Source: Candidatus Gastranaerophilales bacterium (GTDB lineage: Bacteria; Cyanobacteriota; Vampirovibrionia; Gastranaerophilales; Gastranaerophilaceae). Taken from it: a stretch of 43,419 nt of DNA. The translations under genes were made by a program, and so were the position numbers. The stretch spans positions 1 to 43,419 of the forward strand of contig CAJUPC010000018.1 in NCBI GenBank assembly GCA_910588555.1. The letters are read 5' to 3'. Below, in pieces: positions 1 through 7,142 of the stretch. Positions within the stretch are counted from its first letter, which is position 1. Each line of letters begins with the position of its first letter. The notes beneath the pieces are model-generated. The model saw only the letters and a list, made by a program, of their open reading frames with translations, ran no database searches and had not been told where the DNA came from.

Positions 1-15
1 GTGTTTATGATAGTT

Positions 16-261
16 CTATGGATGAGTTGATTTGGAAAACTTTTTATAATCATCATTGTTTAATTCAGGTTTATTTAGTGTAATAGTTTTGTTTATAAAA
101 TCTTCTGCTAAAGTTTTTATTGGTTGTAAATCGAATTCTTCGTTTTTATGTTTCTTTCGATTTGTACATTTCACCATATATTGAAAGTAGCTAAATAATA
201 CGAATAAGATAAATGATATTAGACCTATTATTACCACTAATTTTATTTCTCCTTTGTGCAT
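16..261 (-). CDS. Small single-pass membrane protein, unknown function
   Basis: Predicted 81-residue protein. One strongly hydrophobic stretch at about residues 8-30 is followed by a basic patch (CTNRKKHKNE) and a polar tail, so the likely topology is a short N-terminal membrane anchor with a cytoplasmic C-terminus. The start is uncertain. The first ATG has no Shine-Dalgarno in front of it, while a GGAG lies inside codons 4-5 and is placed about 11 bases before a GTG at 237; translation may begin there and give a 73-residue protein. I do not recognise a family. It sits downstream of another small minus-strand gene in an accessory-looking block next to a tRNA. Confidence 0.45.
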   Translation of the reverse strand: MHKGEIKLVVIIGLISFILFVLFSYFQYMVKCTNRKKHKNEEFDLQPIKTLAEDFINKTITLNKPELNNDDYKKFSKSTHP

Positions 262-298
262 ATTCTATTTATTTTATTTATTACATAACGAGAATTTA

Positions 299-583
299 TT
301 ACAAGACTTTTTTATTTCTTGGTTTATGTTCTATCTCACCGCTGAAAGAATAATCTTTACCGACATATTGATATAATCCACGTTTTATATACATAAAATA
401 ATGCGGTTGAGTATCATAATTTATCCCGTAATTTGTGCGATTATAGCAATAATCGGAAGGTACGTAACAACTTTTAGGTCTGCCGTATTTTTTGCTTAAT
501 TCTGTTTTGAACTCATTTGTTGAAATCTCATCTTCAAAATTCAATGCTGATACAAATTCTTCAATTTCTGATTTAATACTCAT
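299..583 (-). CDS. Small conserved-domain protein, possibly nucleic-acid related
   Basis: 94-residue soluble protein with an AGGAG ribosome site eight bases before its ATG. The centre, about residues 38-75, has the pattern VPSDYCYNRTN, then PHYFMYIKRGLYQYVG, then HKP near the end. From memory, similar aromatic-rich domains occur alone or fused to HNH or restriction-type nucleases in bacteria (a DUF7225-like domain); no catalytic residues of a nuclease are visible here. The first 30 residues are acidic and probably helical. It is divergent from the HTH gene at 682, and both proteins begin MSIK. The pair could be a small defence or regulatory module, but that is inference. Confidence 0.55.
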   Translation of the reverse strand: MSIKSEIEEFVSALNFEDEISTNEFKTELSKKYGRPKSCYVPSDYCYNRTNYGINYDTQPHYFMYIKRGLYQYVGKDYSFSGEIEHKPRNKKVL

Positions 584-586
584 TTA

Positions 587-665
587 TAACTCCTATTATA
601 AATTCTGTTATTCAATTTACAATAGATTAACTCTGTTGTCAATGTGTGTAACTCCTATTCTAAAT
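587..665. promoter_or_regulatory. Repeated 17-bp element between divergent genes
   Basis: TAACTCCTATTATAAAT (587-603) and TAACTCCTATTCTAAAT (649-665) are direct copies with one mismatch, 62 bp apart, one beside the start of each divergent gene. They are good candidates for operator sites of the HTH protein encoded at 682. Caveat: the left copy also contains, on the minus strand, the AGGAG ribosome site of the 299-583 gene, so part of the match may simply be a ribosome-site sequence. Confidence 0.4.
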
Positions 666-681
666 ATATTAAGGTAATAAT

Positions 682-999
682 ATGAGCATTAAGAAAAACT
701 TAGGTAATCGTATCCGTGAAATTCGTATCAGTCGTTCATTAACTCAAGAAGCTTTGGCTGAAAAAATAAACTTATCAGCAAAAAGTTTAAGCCAAATTGA
801 GTTAGGAAATAATTTTGTTTCTGCCGAAACATTGGAAGAAATATGTAAAGCTCTTGATATTACTCCTAATGTTTTATTTGATTTCAAATATTCGGATATA
901 CCTGATAAAAATGCTATTGACGAAATAAACAAGAAACTGGTAAATAACCCAAATTTATTAAAAACAGTCTATAAAATTGTAATGGCATTAGATTATTAG
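682..999 (+). CDS. XRE/Cro-family HTH transcriptional regulator
   Basis: 105-residue protein with a lambda-repressor-like HTH domain at about residues 6-65: LGNRIREIRISRSLTQEALAE, then SAKSLSQIELG as recognition helix region and ETLEEICKALDITPNVLFD as the closing helices. The short acidic C-terminal tail (to residue 105) may dimerise. A weak AAGGT lies about eight bases before the ATG. It is divergent from the 94-residue gene at 299-583 and the intergenic region carries a repeated 17-bp element, so autoregulation is likely by analogy with other XRE regulators. The genome target is not known. Confidence 0.85.
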   Translation: MSIKKNLGNRIREIRISRSLTQEALAEKINLSAKSLSQIELGNNFVSAETLEEICKALDITPNVLFDFKYSDIPDKNAIDEINKKLVNNPNLLKTVYKIVMALDY

Positions 1000-1283
1000 T
1001 TTGTTTTGCGAGGGTAACTTTATACCTCACTGCCCTAAAGCATTTCATCATCAGCCGAGAAATGCTCTCATCTGAATTTATTTTGGTTGGGGTTTTTCAA
1101 ACCGAGAAAAATCTCACAACCGAAAACTTACGTCCGCGACCAAGAAACCTTTTGAAAACGTGAGAGGGGCTGTATGGGGTGAATTTTTAAAATCGTTACA
1201 TTACTTATTCGTTTGTAACTCTCTCTTGGTGGACTTTTTCAAGTTTTTAATTCTATTGTGTTGCTAAATGTGTTGTTTTCATT
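1000..1283. other. Geneless stretch with higher GC, possibly mobile-element remnant
   Basis: About 280 bases with no supportable ORF on either strand. By eye it is richer in G and C than its flanks (about 1020-1180). It holds a possible stem between GCATTTC and GAAATGC around 1039-1065 and a nearby GGTTT/AAACC stem. Minus-strand frames read as broken peptides rich in Arg and Phe. It lies directly downstream of the 3' end of an initiator tRNA, a common integration site, so a decayed integrated element or a structured RNA are both possible. Nothing firm can be assigned. Confidence 0.3.
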
Positions 1284-1320
1284 AAAAAAGTGACTTCTAG
1301 AAAATCTCTAAAAGTCACTT
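1284..1320 (-). terminator. Rho-independent terminator after tRNA-fMet
   Basis: Perfect 9-bp stem AAGTGACTT (1288-1296) with AAGTCACTT (1312-1320). Read on the minus strand the stem is followed by a run of T (complement of 1284-1289). It begins nine bases beyond the encoded CCA end of the tRNA. Confidence 0.8.
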
Positions 1321-1328
1321 ATATCAAA

Positions 1329-1405
<77 letters not shown>

Positions 1406-1419
1406 ATAGCTTACAATTT

Positions 1420-1448
1420 ATTATAAAATGCTAAAAAACAAAAATCAA
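1420..1448 (-). promoter_or_regulatory. Sigma-70-type promoter of tRNA-fMet
   Basis: On the minus strand TTGATT (1448-1443), a 17-bp spacer, then TATAAT (1425-1420), 14 bp before the mature tRNA 5' end. Spacing and -10 box match consensus. Confidence 0.7.
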
Positions 1449-1462
1449 CCCCTTTTATTTAT

Positions 1463-1499
1463 AAAAAGACGCGCTTCTTTTTAAGGAGCGCGTCTTTTT
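1463..1499 (-). terminator. Terminator of the adhesin gene
   Basis: GC-rich hairpin with arms AAAAAGACGCGCT and AGCGCGTCTTTTT, placed 13 bases after the stop codon of the minus-strand adhesin gene. It has T-runs on both strands, so it could work in both directions. Confidence 0.8.
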
Positions 1500-1512
1500 G
1501 GTTTTAATTAAC

Positions 1513-4029
1513 TTATTTAGATAATTGTTCGCGGAAATATTTTTTGTATTTTTCAGCGATTGTTGCTGGATTTTTACCTTTATTTACGATTTTTACATCG
1601 CCTTGTAAATCTGCAGCTTCATTTACAGTTAAATTATTTCCTGTATTTAGTACAACTGCCGGTTTACCGTTGATTGAACCGTTTACAGTCATATCACCTG
1701 CTTTGTTGTAGATTTCAGCCTGTCCGTTAGTGTTTGTAATTGTACCGTCAAATTTTAAGCCGTCTTCACCTGTAATATTTTTAATCATTACCAAACCGTT
1801 CGCAGAGTCTGCATTGAATGTGTCTTTTACTTCAATACCTGTTCCGTTTGCTCTAGCTGCTGCATAAGTCATATCACTTCCCTCGTTACGAATTTTACCG
1901 CCGAGGATTAATTTATTTTCGTTAGCTAGTACATTCAATCTGCCACTATGAGTGATTTCACCGTTTACGGTCATATCGCCTGAACCATAGTTTTTAATAT
2001 TTGCAGTGTTACCTGTGTGGTTAATTACTGCATCTACATCCATTGTGTTGCCGCCAGCTCTGTTGATGATACCCATGTTACGGTCAGCTGTAATTGTTCC
2101 ACCTACGTGCATATTGCCTGCATAGTTGTTAATTGCGATTTCACCTTCTGAGTTTTTAACAGTACCGTTCAAGTCCATACCATTATCAGCTTTACCTTCA
2201 TGTTTGATAGCCAAGCTTCCGTTTTTGTTTTCGATAATACTGTTTTCAGATGTATAAATTCCTTGAGAATTTTTTCTTGAAGTAATATATAAGTTGCCGT
2301 TTTCATTTTTCAATGTTCCGTTAACTTCTAAAGAACCGCCGTCTGAATATACATACATATTTCCGTTGTTAGCGATGGTTCCATTAATTGTTTGTTTACC
2401 TGTACCGGAATTAACAACATTCAATTTGCCTGTGTTTGTAATATTTCCGTTTACAGTCATTTTGTCGGCAGTTTCTCTATTTATAATGCCCATATTGCCG
2501 TTGTTTGTAATAGTCCCGGCAACAGTCATATCACCTGCGTAGTTGTTAATTGCAGTTTCTCCGGTATTATTAATTGTTCCGTTAAGTTCCATACCGCCTG
2601 CAGCTGTATTTTTAATTGCTACATTGCCATTACCTGCGATATTGCTTGAAGTTCCAGTTGTAAGTTTACCTGAACCTTCATTTTTAATCAGGATATCACC
2701 TTTAGTAACTGTTAAATTACCGTTAAGGTTAGCGTTACTTGCTTTATTGTGAACTAAAATGCCTTCGCCGGCTTGAACAGTACCGCCCAAAGTCATTCCT
2801 GAAGCATTTCCTTCATTTCTTACAGAAACTGATTTTGTAGCAGTTGCTGTACCTGTAAATGTCAATTCGCCGCCTCTGTTCACAATTCTTATAGAAGGAG
2901 TGTCAGAGCTGCCAACAGTACCTGTAATATCCATACCGCCTTGGCTTCTGTTTACGATATCAGTTTTACCTTTAGAAATTGCTGTACCGGCTAATGATAA
3001 TTTGCCAGTACCATTATTTACGATTTCTAAAGCGTCTTCTGTGTTTAATTTTGCAGAAGATGTAATATCAAGTTCTGTACCTTTGTTTGATATTGATAAA
3101 GGTTTATTTTTATTTGCTAATGTACCGCTTATTGTTAATGCGCTGTTAGGAGTGTTGTTATAAATATTTAATTTTCCGTTACCTGCTACTGTTCCTGAAA
3201 TTGACAAGCCTTTGTCACCATGGTTTGTTATAGCAGTTTCTGTATTGTTAAGGTTTGCAACTTTACCTGTAATGTTGATGCCTGCATTAGCACCGCTGCC
3301 TGATTTAATGATTACAAGGCTGTCATTGTTCAATGAGTTTGAGTTTACAATACCATCTGTGTTAACTAAAGAGTTGAACAATTCTTTTGCTCTGTCAGCA
3401 CTGCTGATTAATTCATTATTGTTTACGCCGTTTATAATTCCGCCAGAAATATTAACTTGAGAACCGCGGATGTCAACACCATTTCTGGCAATAATTGTGC
3501 CGGCAATTTCTACAGGAGCGTTACCGCCGTAGTTTACAGCAGCTGTACTTCTCAATTTGGAAACCTGATTTAATGTTTCAAAATCTTTAGCTCCGTATGC
3601 AGATGTTAAATCATTAAATTTGTTTTGTGTTGGTGCAATTACAGATAATTGACCTACGTTTAAAACACCTGAAGAACCAACAGTCAAACCATTTGGTGAA
3701 ATAAAGATGGCATGACCGTTAAAGAAATTGTTATTACGCATAGTATTAACAATACCATTTACTTTAATTCCATTTTGAACAAGGTTAATAAAAGAATTAA
3801 TATTTCTTAATTCGCCGTTTTTGTATCCTTGAAAAATTAAATTAGCAATATGCCCTGCACTTAAATCAAAATCTGTGTATTGTCTATAACCTACGTCACC
3901 GCTTACTAAACCCGGATCAATGTTGTAAATTCCGTTATTACCTGTTATGCCGGTAATGTTGGTAGCATGTGCTGCAGATATAGTTAAAGTTGTTGCCATA
4001 GCTGCAATAATCAGTTGCTTTTTGTTCAT
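1513..4029 (-). CDS. Secreted beta-helix adhesin, TpsA/leukotoxin-like
   Basis: 838 residues. A Sec signal peptide at 1-22 ends AAHA. Residues about 23-170 resemble the secretion domain of two-partner-secreted exoproteins and fusobacterial leukotoxin-like proteins: FISPNGLTVGSSG at 109-121 matches the usual NPNG-type motif, followed by GQLSVIAP. From about residue 190 to 820 there are some 20-25 degenerate repeats of roughly 20-25 residues built on G-x-M-x-(V/L)-x-G-(T/I)-(I/V)-x-N-x-G, typical of a right-handed beta-helix. The C-terminus is basic with no LPXTG or autotransporter barrel. AAGGAG lies eight bases before the ATG. No TpsB transporter gene is in the window, so the export partner must be elsewhere. 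It is probably a surface or released adhesin; the exact role is unknown. Confidence 0.8.
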   Translation of the reverse strand: MNKKQLIIAAMATTLTISAAHATNITGITGNNGIYNIDPGLVSGDVGYRQYTDFDLSAGHIANLIFQGYKNGELRNINSFINLVQNGIKVNGIVNTMRNNNFFNGHAIFISPNGLTVGSSGVLNVGQLSVIAPTQNKFNDLTSAYGAKDFETLNQVSKLRSTAAVNYGGNAPVEIAGTIIARNGVDIRGSQVNISGGIINGVNNNELISSADRAKELFNSLVNTDGIVNSNSLNNDSLVIIKSGSGANAGINITGKVANLNNTETAITNHGDKGLSISGTVAGNGKLNIYNNTPNSALTISGTLANKNKPLSISNKGTELDITSSAKLNTEDALEIVNNGTGKLSLAGTAISKGKTDIVNRSQGGMDITGTVGSSDTPSIRIVNRGGELTFTGTATATKSVSVRNEGNASGMTLGGTVQAGEGILVHNKASNANLNGNLTVTKGDILIKNEGSGKLTTGTSSNIAGNGNVAIKNTAAGGMELNGTINNTGETAINNYAGDMTVAGTITNNGNMGIINRETADKMTVNGNITNTGKLNVVNSGTGKQTINGTIANNGNMYVYSDGGSLEVNGTLKNENGNLYITSRKNSQGIYTSENSIIENKNGSLAIKHEGKADNGMDLNGTVKNSEGEIAINNYAGNMHVGGTITADRNMGIINRAGGNTMDVDAVINHTGNTANIKNYGSGDMTVNGEITHSGRLNVLANENKLILGGKIRNEGSDMTYAAARANGTGIEVKDTFNADSANGLVMIKNITGEDGLKFDGTITNTNGQAEIYNKAGDMTVNGSINGKPAVVLNTGNNLTVNEAADLQGDVKIVNKGKNPATIAEKYKKYFREQLSK

Positions 4030-4161
4030 TAGCGTACTCCTTTTTTATTGAACTAAATTTTTTATTTTTCTTATAATAATAGTATAATTCATAAAGATTA
4101 AAAAAACTTTTTTTTGTCAGTATGTTACAAAATATTACGCTTAAATTAAACGCAAAAAATT

Positions 4162-4683
4162 TTATCCTTTAAAACTTCCCCAAGCTTTAATTGTTCCTCT
4201 TTGATATTTAATAAGATAATAATTGCCTTTAGTGATATATTCGATATTTGCTTCGGTGTAAATTTTCGGTTCATCGGGAGGCATTCCTGCTTTTGCGCGT
4301 TTTTTGTTTGTTTTTTCTCTTTCTTTTGTTTCTTTTTTAAGTTCTTTTTTTACTTTTTTGTTGTTAAGGCGGTCTTGTTCTGTTGCGTCTTCTTCAATTT
4401 TTATTACGGGAATAATTGCACGAGGATTTTTTGATTCTAACAGGATTAGAAATTCTCGTGAGTCGGATAGGGCGAGTTCATAATATCCTGGCGTTATAAT
4501 TCCGCCGTCATTATCGTAAAGAGGGTCAGGAATTATAATTGTCGGATAATCAGAGTCTTTTAAAGAATATCTGTAAATAGCCTGTGTCCCAATAAAATAT
4601 CCGGATGTTTCTTTAGGCTGAATGGGATAAGGTCTTATATATTCATGAGTAAGGACTTTTTCGACGAACATTCCTTCAAGCAT
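4162..4683 (-). CDS. Uncharacterised protein following rnpA
   Basis: 173 residues, no signal peptide or membrane segment. The N-terminal two thirds look globular with many Tyr, Ile and Pro residues (for example SGYFIGTQAIYRYSL, then PTIIIPDPLYDNDGG and ELALSDSREFLILLE). Residues about 98-137 are a highly charged Lys/Glu helix. The end, ITKGNYYLIKYQRGTIKAWGSF, may close the fold. The ATG lies two bases past the rnpA stop, with AGAGG inside the end of rnpA, so it is translated from the rpmH-rnpA message. In many bacteria yidD and yidC follow rnpA; this protein lacks the short Cys-rich YidD pattern. I do not recognise its family. Confidence 0.65.
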   Translation of the reverse strand: MLEGMFVEKVLTHEYIRPYPIQPKETSGYFIGTQAIYRYSLKDSDYPTIIIPDPLYDNDGGIITPGYYELALSDSREFLILLESKNPRAIIPVIKIEEDATEQDRLNNKKVKKELKKETKEREKTNKKRAKAGMPPDEPKIYTEANIEYITKGNYYLIKYQRGTIKAWGSFKG

Positions 4684-4685
4684 TT

Positions 4686-5039
4686 TTATAACCTCTGAAT
4701 TAAATTCCTAATTATATTTTGCATTTCATCAAAATTTTTATCAAGGGCATGTTCAGAGCCGACAAATATTAATGACATGTAGTTTTGAGAATTTCCAAGT
4801 TCTGATGTTTTTAAAAGTAATCTGTAGCTTTCACGCATAAGTCGTTTTAATTTGTTGCGTTTAACAGCGCGTTTATGAGTTTTTTTACTAACAACAAAAC
4901 CGACACGAGTTGGAGTGTCGGCTTCTTTTTTCTTTATTCCTGCAAACAAAGTAACTCCGCCTTTACGGGTGGAGTTTTTAACTCTGTAAGTTGCATTAAA
5001 AGCTGATTTGTTCTTTAATCTGTATTGTTTTGGTAACAT
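4686..5039 (-). CDS. rnpA: Ribonuclease P protein component
   Basis: 117 residues, the usual size. It is the small basic protein that binds RNase P RNA and helps 5' tRNA maturation. The start LPKQYRLKNKSAFNATYR is typical, and the RNR signature is clear at about residues 47-71 (RVGFVVSKKTHKRAVKRNK, then LKRLMRE). It lies 20 bases downstream of rpmH in the conserved rpmH-rnpA order near many bacterial replication origins. No dnaA or DnaA-box cluster is in the window, so origin proximity cannot be judged. The unknown gene at 4162 follows with a two-base gap. Confidence 0.97.
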   Translation of the reverse strand: MLPKQYRLKNKSAFNATYRVKNSTRKGGVTLFAGIKKKEADTPTRVGFVVSKKTHKRAVKRNKLKRLMRESYRLLLKTSELGNSQNYMSLIFVGSEHALDKNFDEMQNIIRNLIQRL

Positions 5040-5059
5040 GTCAGATTTGCCAAAATCCG

Positions 5060-5212
5060 CTAAGCTCTTTTAGAACCTGTGATTGCTAATTTATGACGAC
5101 CTTTAGCACGGCGTCTGTTTAAAACTTCTTGTCCGCCGGGAGTAGCCATTCTTGCTCTAAATCCGCTTACGCGTTGTCTTTTAATTTTTGTTCCTTCTAG
5201 TGTACGTCTCAT
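5060..5212 (-). CDS. rpmH: 50S ribosomal protein L34
   Basis: I start it at the ATG at 5212, giving 50 residues, because AAAGGA lies about eight bases upstream and the protein then begins MRRTLEGTKIK as L34 should. The longer reading (from 5254) only adds untranslated leader. Family features are KRQRVSGFRARM, then TPGGQEVLNRRRAKGR near the middle and a basic end. It leads the rpmH-rnpA transcript. Confidence 0.96.
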   Translation of the reverse strand: MRRTLEGTKIKRQRVSGFRARMATPGGQEVLNRRRAKGRHKLAITGSKRA

Positions 5213-5309
5213 TTTTTTAATTCCTTTTAATTTATATTTGTCGTATAATTTCAATGTTAAATAAAAAAAAGTTATTAGTCAACAAATATTGAGAGGCAGG
5301 TTAAATAAT

Positions 5310-6122
5310 ATGAACAAAAATTGTAAAATAGGATTTATCGGATGCGGCAAAATGGCAAGTGCTATCATAAAAGGTGTTATTTCTTCAAAATTTCTTCCTG
5401 CCGAGAATATTAAGGGTTCAGAGGTTAATTCAGAAGCTGCGGAAAATGCAAAACAAAGACTCGGAATTGAAGTTATAACAGATAATAAAGAATTGGTTGA
5501 ACAAAGTGATGTTATTTTTGTTGCGACAAAACCGAATTACGTTGCAGGAATTTTAGAGGAAATTAAAGATAATTTAACATCGGATAAGCTTGTTGTATCG
5601 ATTGCGGCGGGTGTTTCAACTTTAAAAATCGAAAATATTTTGGGATGTCAAAGAGTTGTACGTGTAATGCCTAATACTCCCGCAATGGTTTTGGAAGGTA
5701 TGAGCGGCGTTTGCAGAGGAACTTATGCTTCAGAAGATGACGCCCAATTTGTTGTTGAGCTTCTTTCTAATATTGGTAAAGCAATTGAGGTTACGGAAGA
5801 GCAAATTGATATTGTAACTGCAATTTCAGGTTCAGGTCCTGCATTTTTCTATAAAGTTATTGAAGATATGGCAAGAGCTGGCGAAAAATTGGGATTGGAT
5901 TATGAAAAATCTTTAATGCTTGCAGCGCAAACAGCAGCCGGCTCTGCAAAAATGGTGTTTAACAGAGGAGAAATACCTGTGCAGACATTAATTGATAATG
6001 TCGCAACAAAAGGCGGATGTACATTTGTCGGAATTTCTGTCATGAATGAAGAAAACTCCGACAAACTGTTTTATGATGTAATTGCGCAGACAACTAAAAA
6101 AGCAAGTGAACTTGGTAATTAA
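5310..6122 (+). CDS. proC: Pyrroline-5-carboxylate reductase
   Basis: 270 residues; catalyses the last step of proline synthesis using NAD(P)H in the cytosol. An N-terminal Rossmann motif GFIGCGKM is at residues 8-15. Family motifs follow: ATKPNYV, then RVMPNTPAMVLEGMSG, then ITAISGSGPAFFY, and near the end VATKGGCTFVGI in place of the usual SPGGTT element. The ATG at 5310 is preferred over the upstream TTG at 5289 because AGGCAGG lies about nine bases before it. It is divergent from rpmH. Its stop codon overlaps the stop of the convergent prepilin gene by four bases. Confidence 0.96.
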   Translation: MNKNCKIGFIGCGKMASAIIKGVISSKFLPAENIKGSEVNSEAAENAKQRLGIEVITDNKELVEQSDVIFVATKPNYVAGILEEIKDNLTSDKLVVSIAAGVSTLKIENILGCQRVVRVMPNTPAMVLEGMSGVCRGTYASEDDAQFVVELLSNIGKAIEVTEEQIDIVTAISGSGPAFFYKVIEDMARAGEKLGLDYEKSLMLAAQTAAGSAKMVFNRGEIPVQTLIDNVATKGGCTFVGISVMNEENSDKLFYDVIAQTTKKASELGN

Positions 6123-6793
6123 AACTTGAACGGATAGTTTTTCGGCACCTGCCAGTTGTTTATTTGTAACAATCTTGTACAGTATGCTTTGCCTTGTGTC
6201 GGATTTTCTGTGTAACAGCCTCCCCATGGACTGTATTTTAAAGTATTTTCATCCCAGTCACAGCCATAAGCGTTAAATGTTTTCAAACATTTATGTCCAT
6301 TGGTTTTAACCATAAATCCGAATAAGAAAACATCTTTACCCATCTGAGCGCTTTTATTTTTGAGTGTTTTATAATCGGTATAATAATATATATGCATATA
6401 TCCGCCAGCAAAACCGCCAAAGTTCATTACACTGCCGTCTGAAAGCATTACAAAAACTCCGCTGTCCACAAGTTCGTTATCATCATTAAGCTTTTTATTA
6501 TCGATGATTTCTATTTTTTGTAAATATTGTCCAAAATATTTATTGAACCAGTTTAATACAATTTGATTGTTACTTTCTCCACCGTCTGGAACCCAATCCC
6601 AGGTTTCAATTTCTCCATTATCTGTGACTGAGCGTAATTGCGCCTGAGCCATAGTTGAATAAAACTTTTTCAACTTATTCATCGTAACCTGTTCACGATA
6701 TTTACTAATTAATACCGGCATTGTGAGTGCAGCAGCTACACCGATAATGGCAAGAGTGATTAAAACCTCTGCCAGAGTGAATGCGTTTTTCAT
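6119..6793 (-). CDS. Type IV prepilin-like protein
   Basis: 224 residues. It starts MKNAFTLAEVLITLAIIGVA: a very short leader, a prepilin peptidase site before Phe-4 with Ala rather than Gly at -1, Glu at +5, and a hydrophobic helix of about 25 residues. The remaining domain contains VMLSDGSVMNFGG, as in pseudopilin-like proteins that carry a conserved DGS/DG turn, and four Cys near the C-terminus that may form disulphides. AAAGGGA precedes the ATG. It is divergent from a small HTH gene (6927) across a region with inverted and direct repeats, and its end overlaps the proC stop. It could be a minor pilin or pseudopilin; no assembly genes are nearby. Confidence 0.88.
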   Translation of the reverse strand: MKNAFTLAEVLITLAIIGVAAALTMPVLISKYREQVTMNKLKKFYSTMAQAQLRSVTDNGEIETWDWVPDGGESNNQIVLNWFNKYFGQYLQKIEIIDNKKLNDDNELVDSGVFVMLSDGSVMNFGGFAGGYMHIYYYTDYKTLKNKSAQMGKDVFLFGFMVKTNGHKCLKTFNAYGCDWDENTLKYSPWGGCYTENPTQGKAYCTRLLQINNWQVPKNYPFKF

Positions 6794-6817
6794 TTAATTC
6801 CCTTTATGTTACTAACG

Positions 6818-6912
6818 TATATGTTTAGCATTACATATATTCGTTCAATTGTCAATGGGGTATTGAATTTATTTAGTTATTTTTTAAGCATAAAGTAAAA
6901 TATTACATATAT
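6818..6912. promoter_or_regulatory. Inverted and direct repeats between prepilin and HTH gene
   Basis: TATATGT (6818-6824) and ACATATA (6833-6839) form an inverted repeat upstream of the prepilin, and ATTACATATAT occurs twice (6830-6840 and 6902-6912), the second copy just before the HTH gene. They are likely operators for the HTH protein, by position only. Confidence 0.4.
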
Positions 6913-6926
6913 AAATGGAGTGTTAA

Positions 6927-7142
6927 ATGATTATCAACGATTTAAAAAAGGTGCTTTTGGATGTAAATATTTCTTTGACAGAGTTGGCAGCGGCACTTGG
7001 AAAAAGATTAAATAAACCTTATTCTTTAAACAATCTGTCTAATAAACTCCGAAATGAAACAATAACCCATCGTGAAATGCTTATTATTGCAGATATTCTG
7101 GGTTATGATTTAAAATTTGTCCGCAAAGAAGAAAAACGTTAA
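6927..7142 (+). CDS. Small HTH DNA-binding protein
   Basis: 71 residues. It is nearly all one XRE-like helical domain: helices around MIINDLKKVLLDV, then LTELAAALGKR, then SLNNLSNKLRNETIT as the likely recognition region and EMLIIADILGYDLKFV closing the fold. The last residues are basic. It has GGAG seven bases before the ATG. It is divergent from the prepilin at 6119-6793 and likely regulates it and itself through the repeats between them; that is inference. Its TAA overlaps the convergent ilvD stop by four bases. Confidence 0.75.
   Translation: MIINDLKKVLLDVNISLTELAAALGKRLNKPYSLNNLSNKLRNETITHREMLIIADILGYDLKFVRKEEKR

Noticed and set aside
1700..3300. Regularly spaced repeats that could look like a CRISPR array
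   Set aside because: The repeats are degenerate, in frame with the adhesin, and code for beta-helix rungs; there are no identical direct repeats with unique spacers and no cas genes.
2294..3460. Plus-strand ORFs of 69-87 codons across the adhesin gene
   Set aside because: They lie antisense to the repeat region, encode hydrophobic Pro/Val/Ile strings mirroring the repeats, and lack ribosome sites.
5289..5309. TTG at 5289 as the proC start
   Set aside because: The ATG at 5310 has a ribosome site and gives the expected N-terminus directly before the Rossmann motif.
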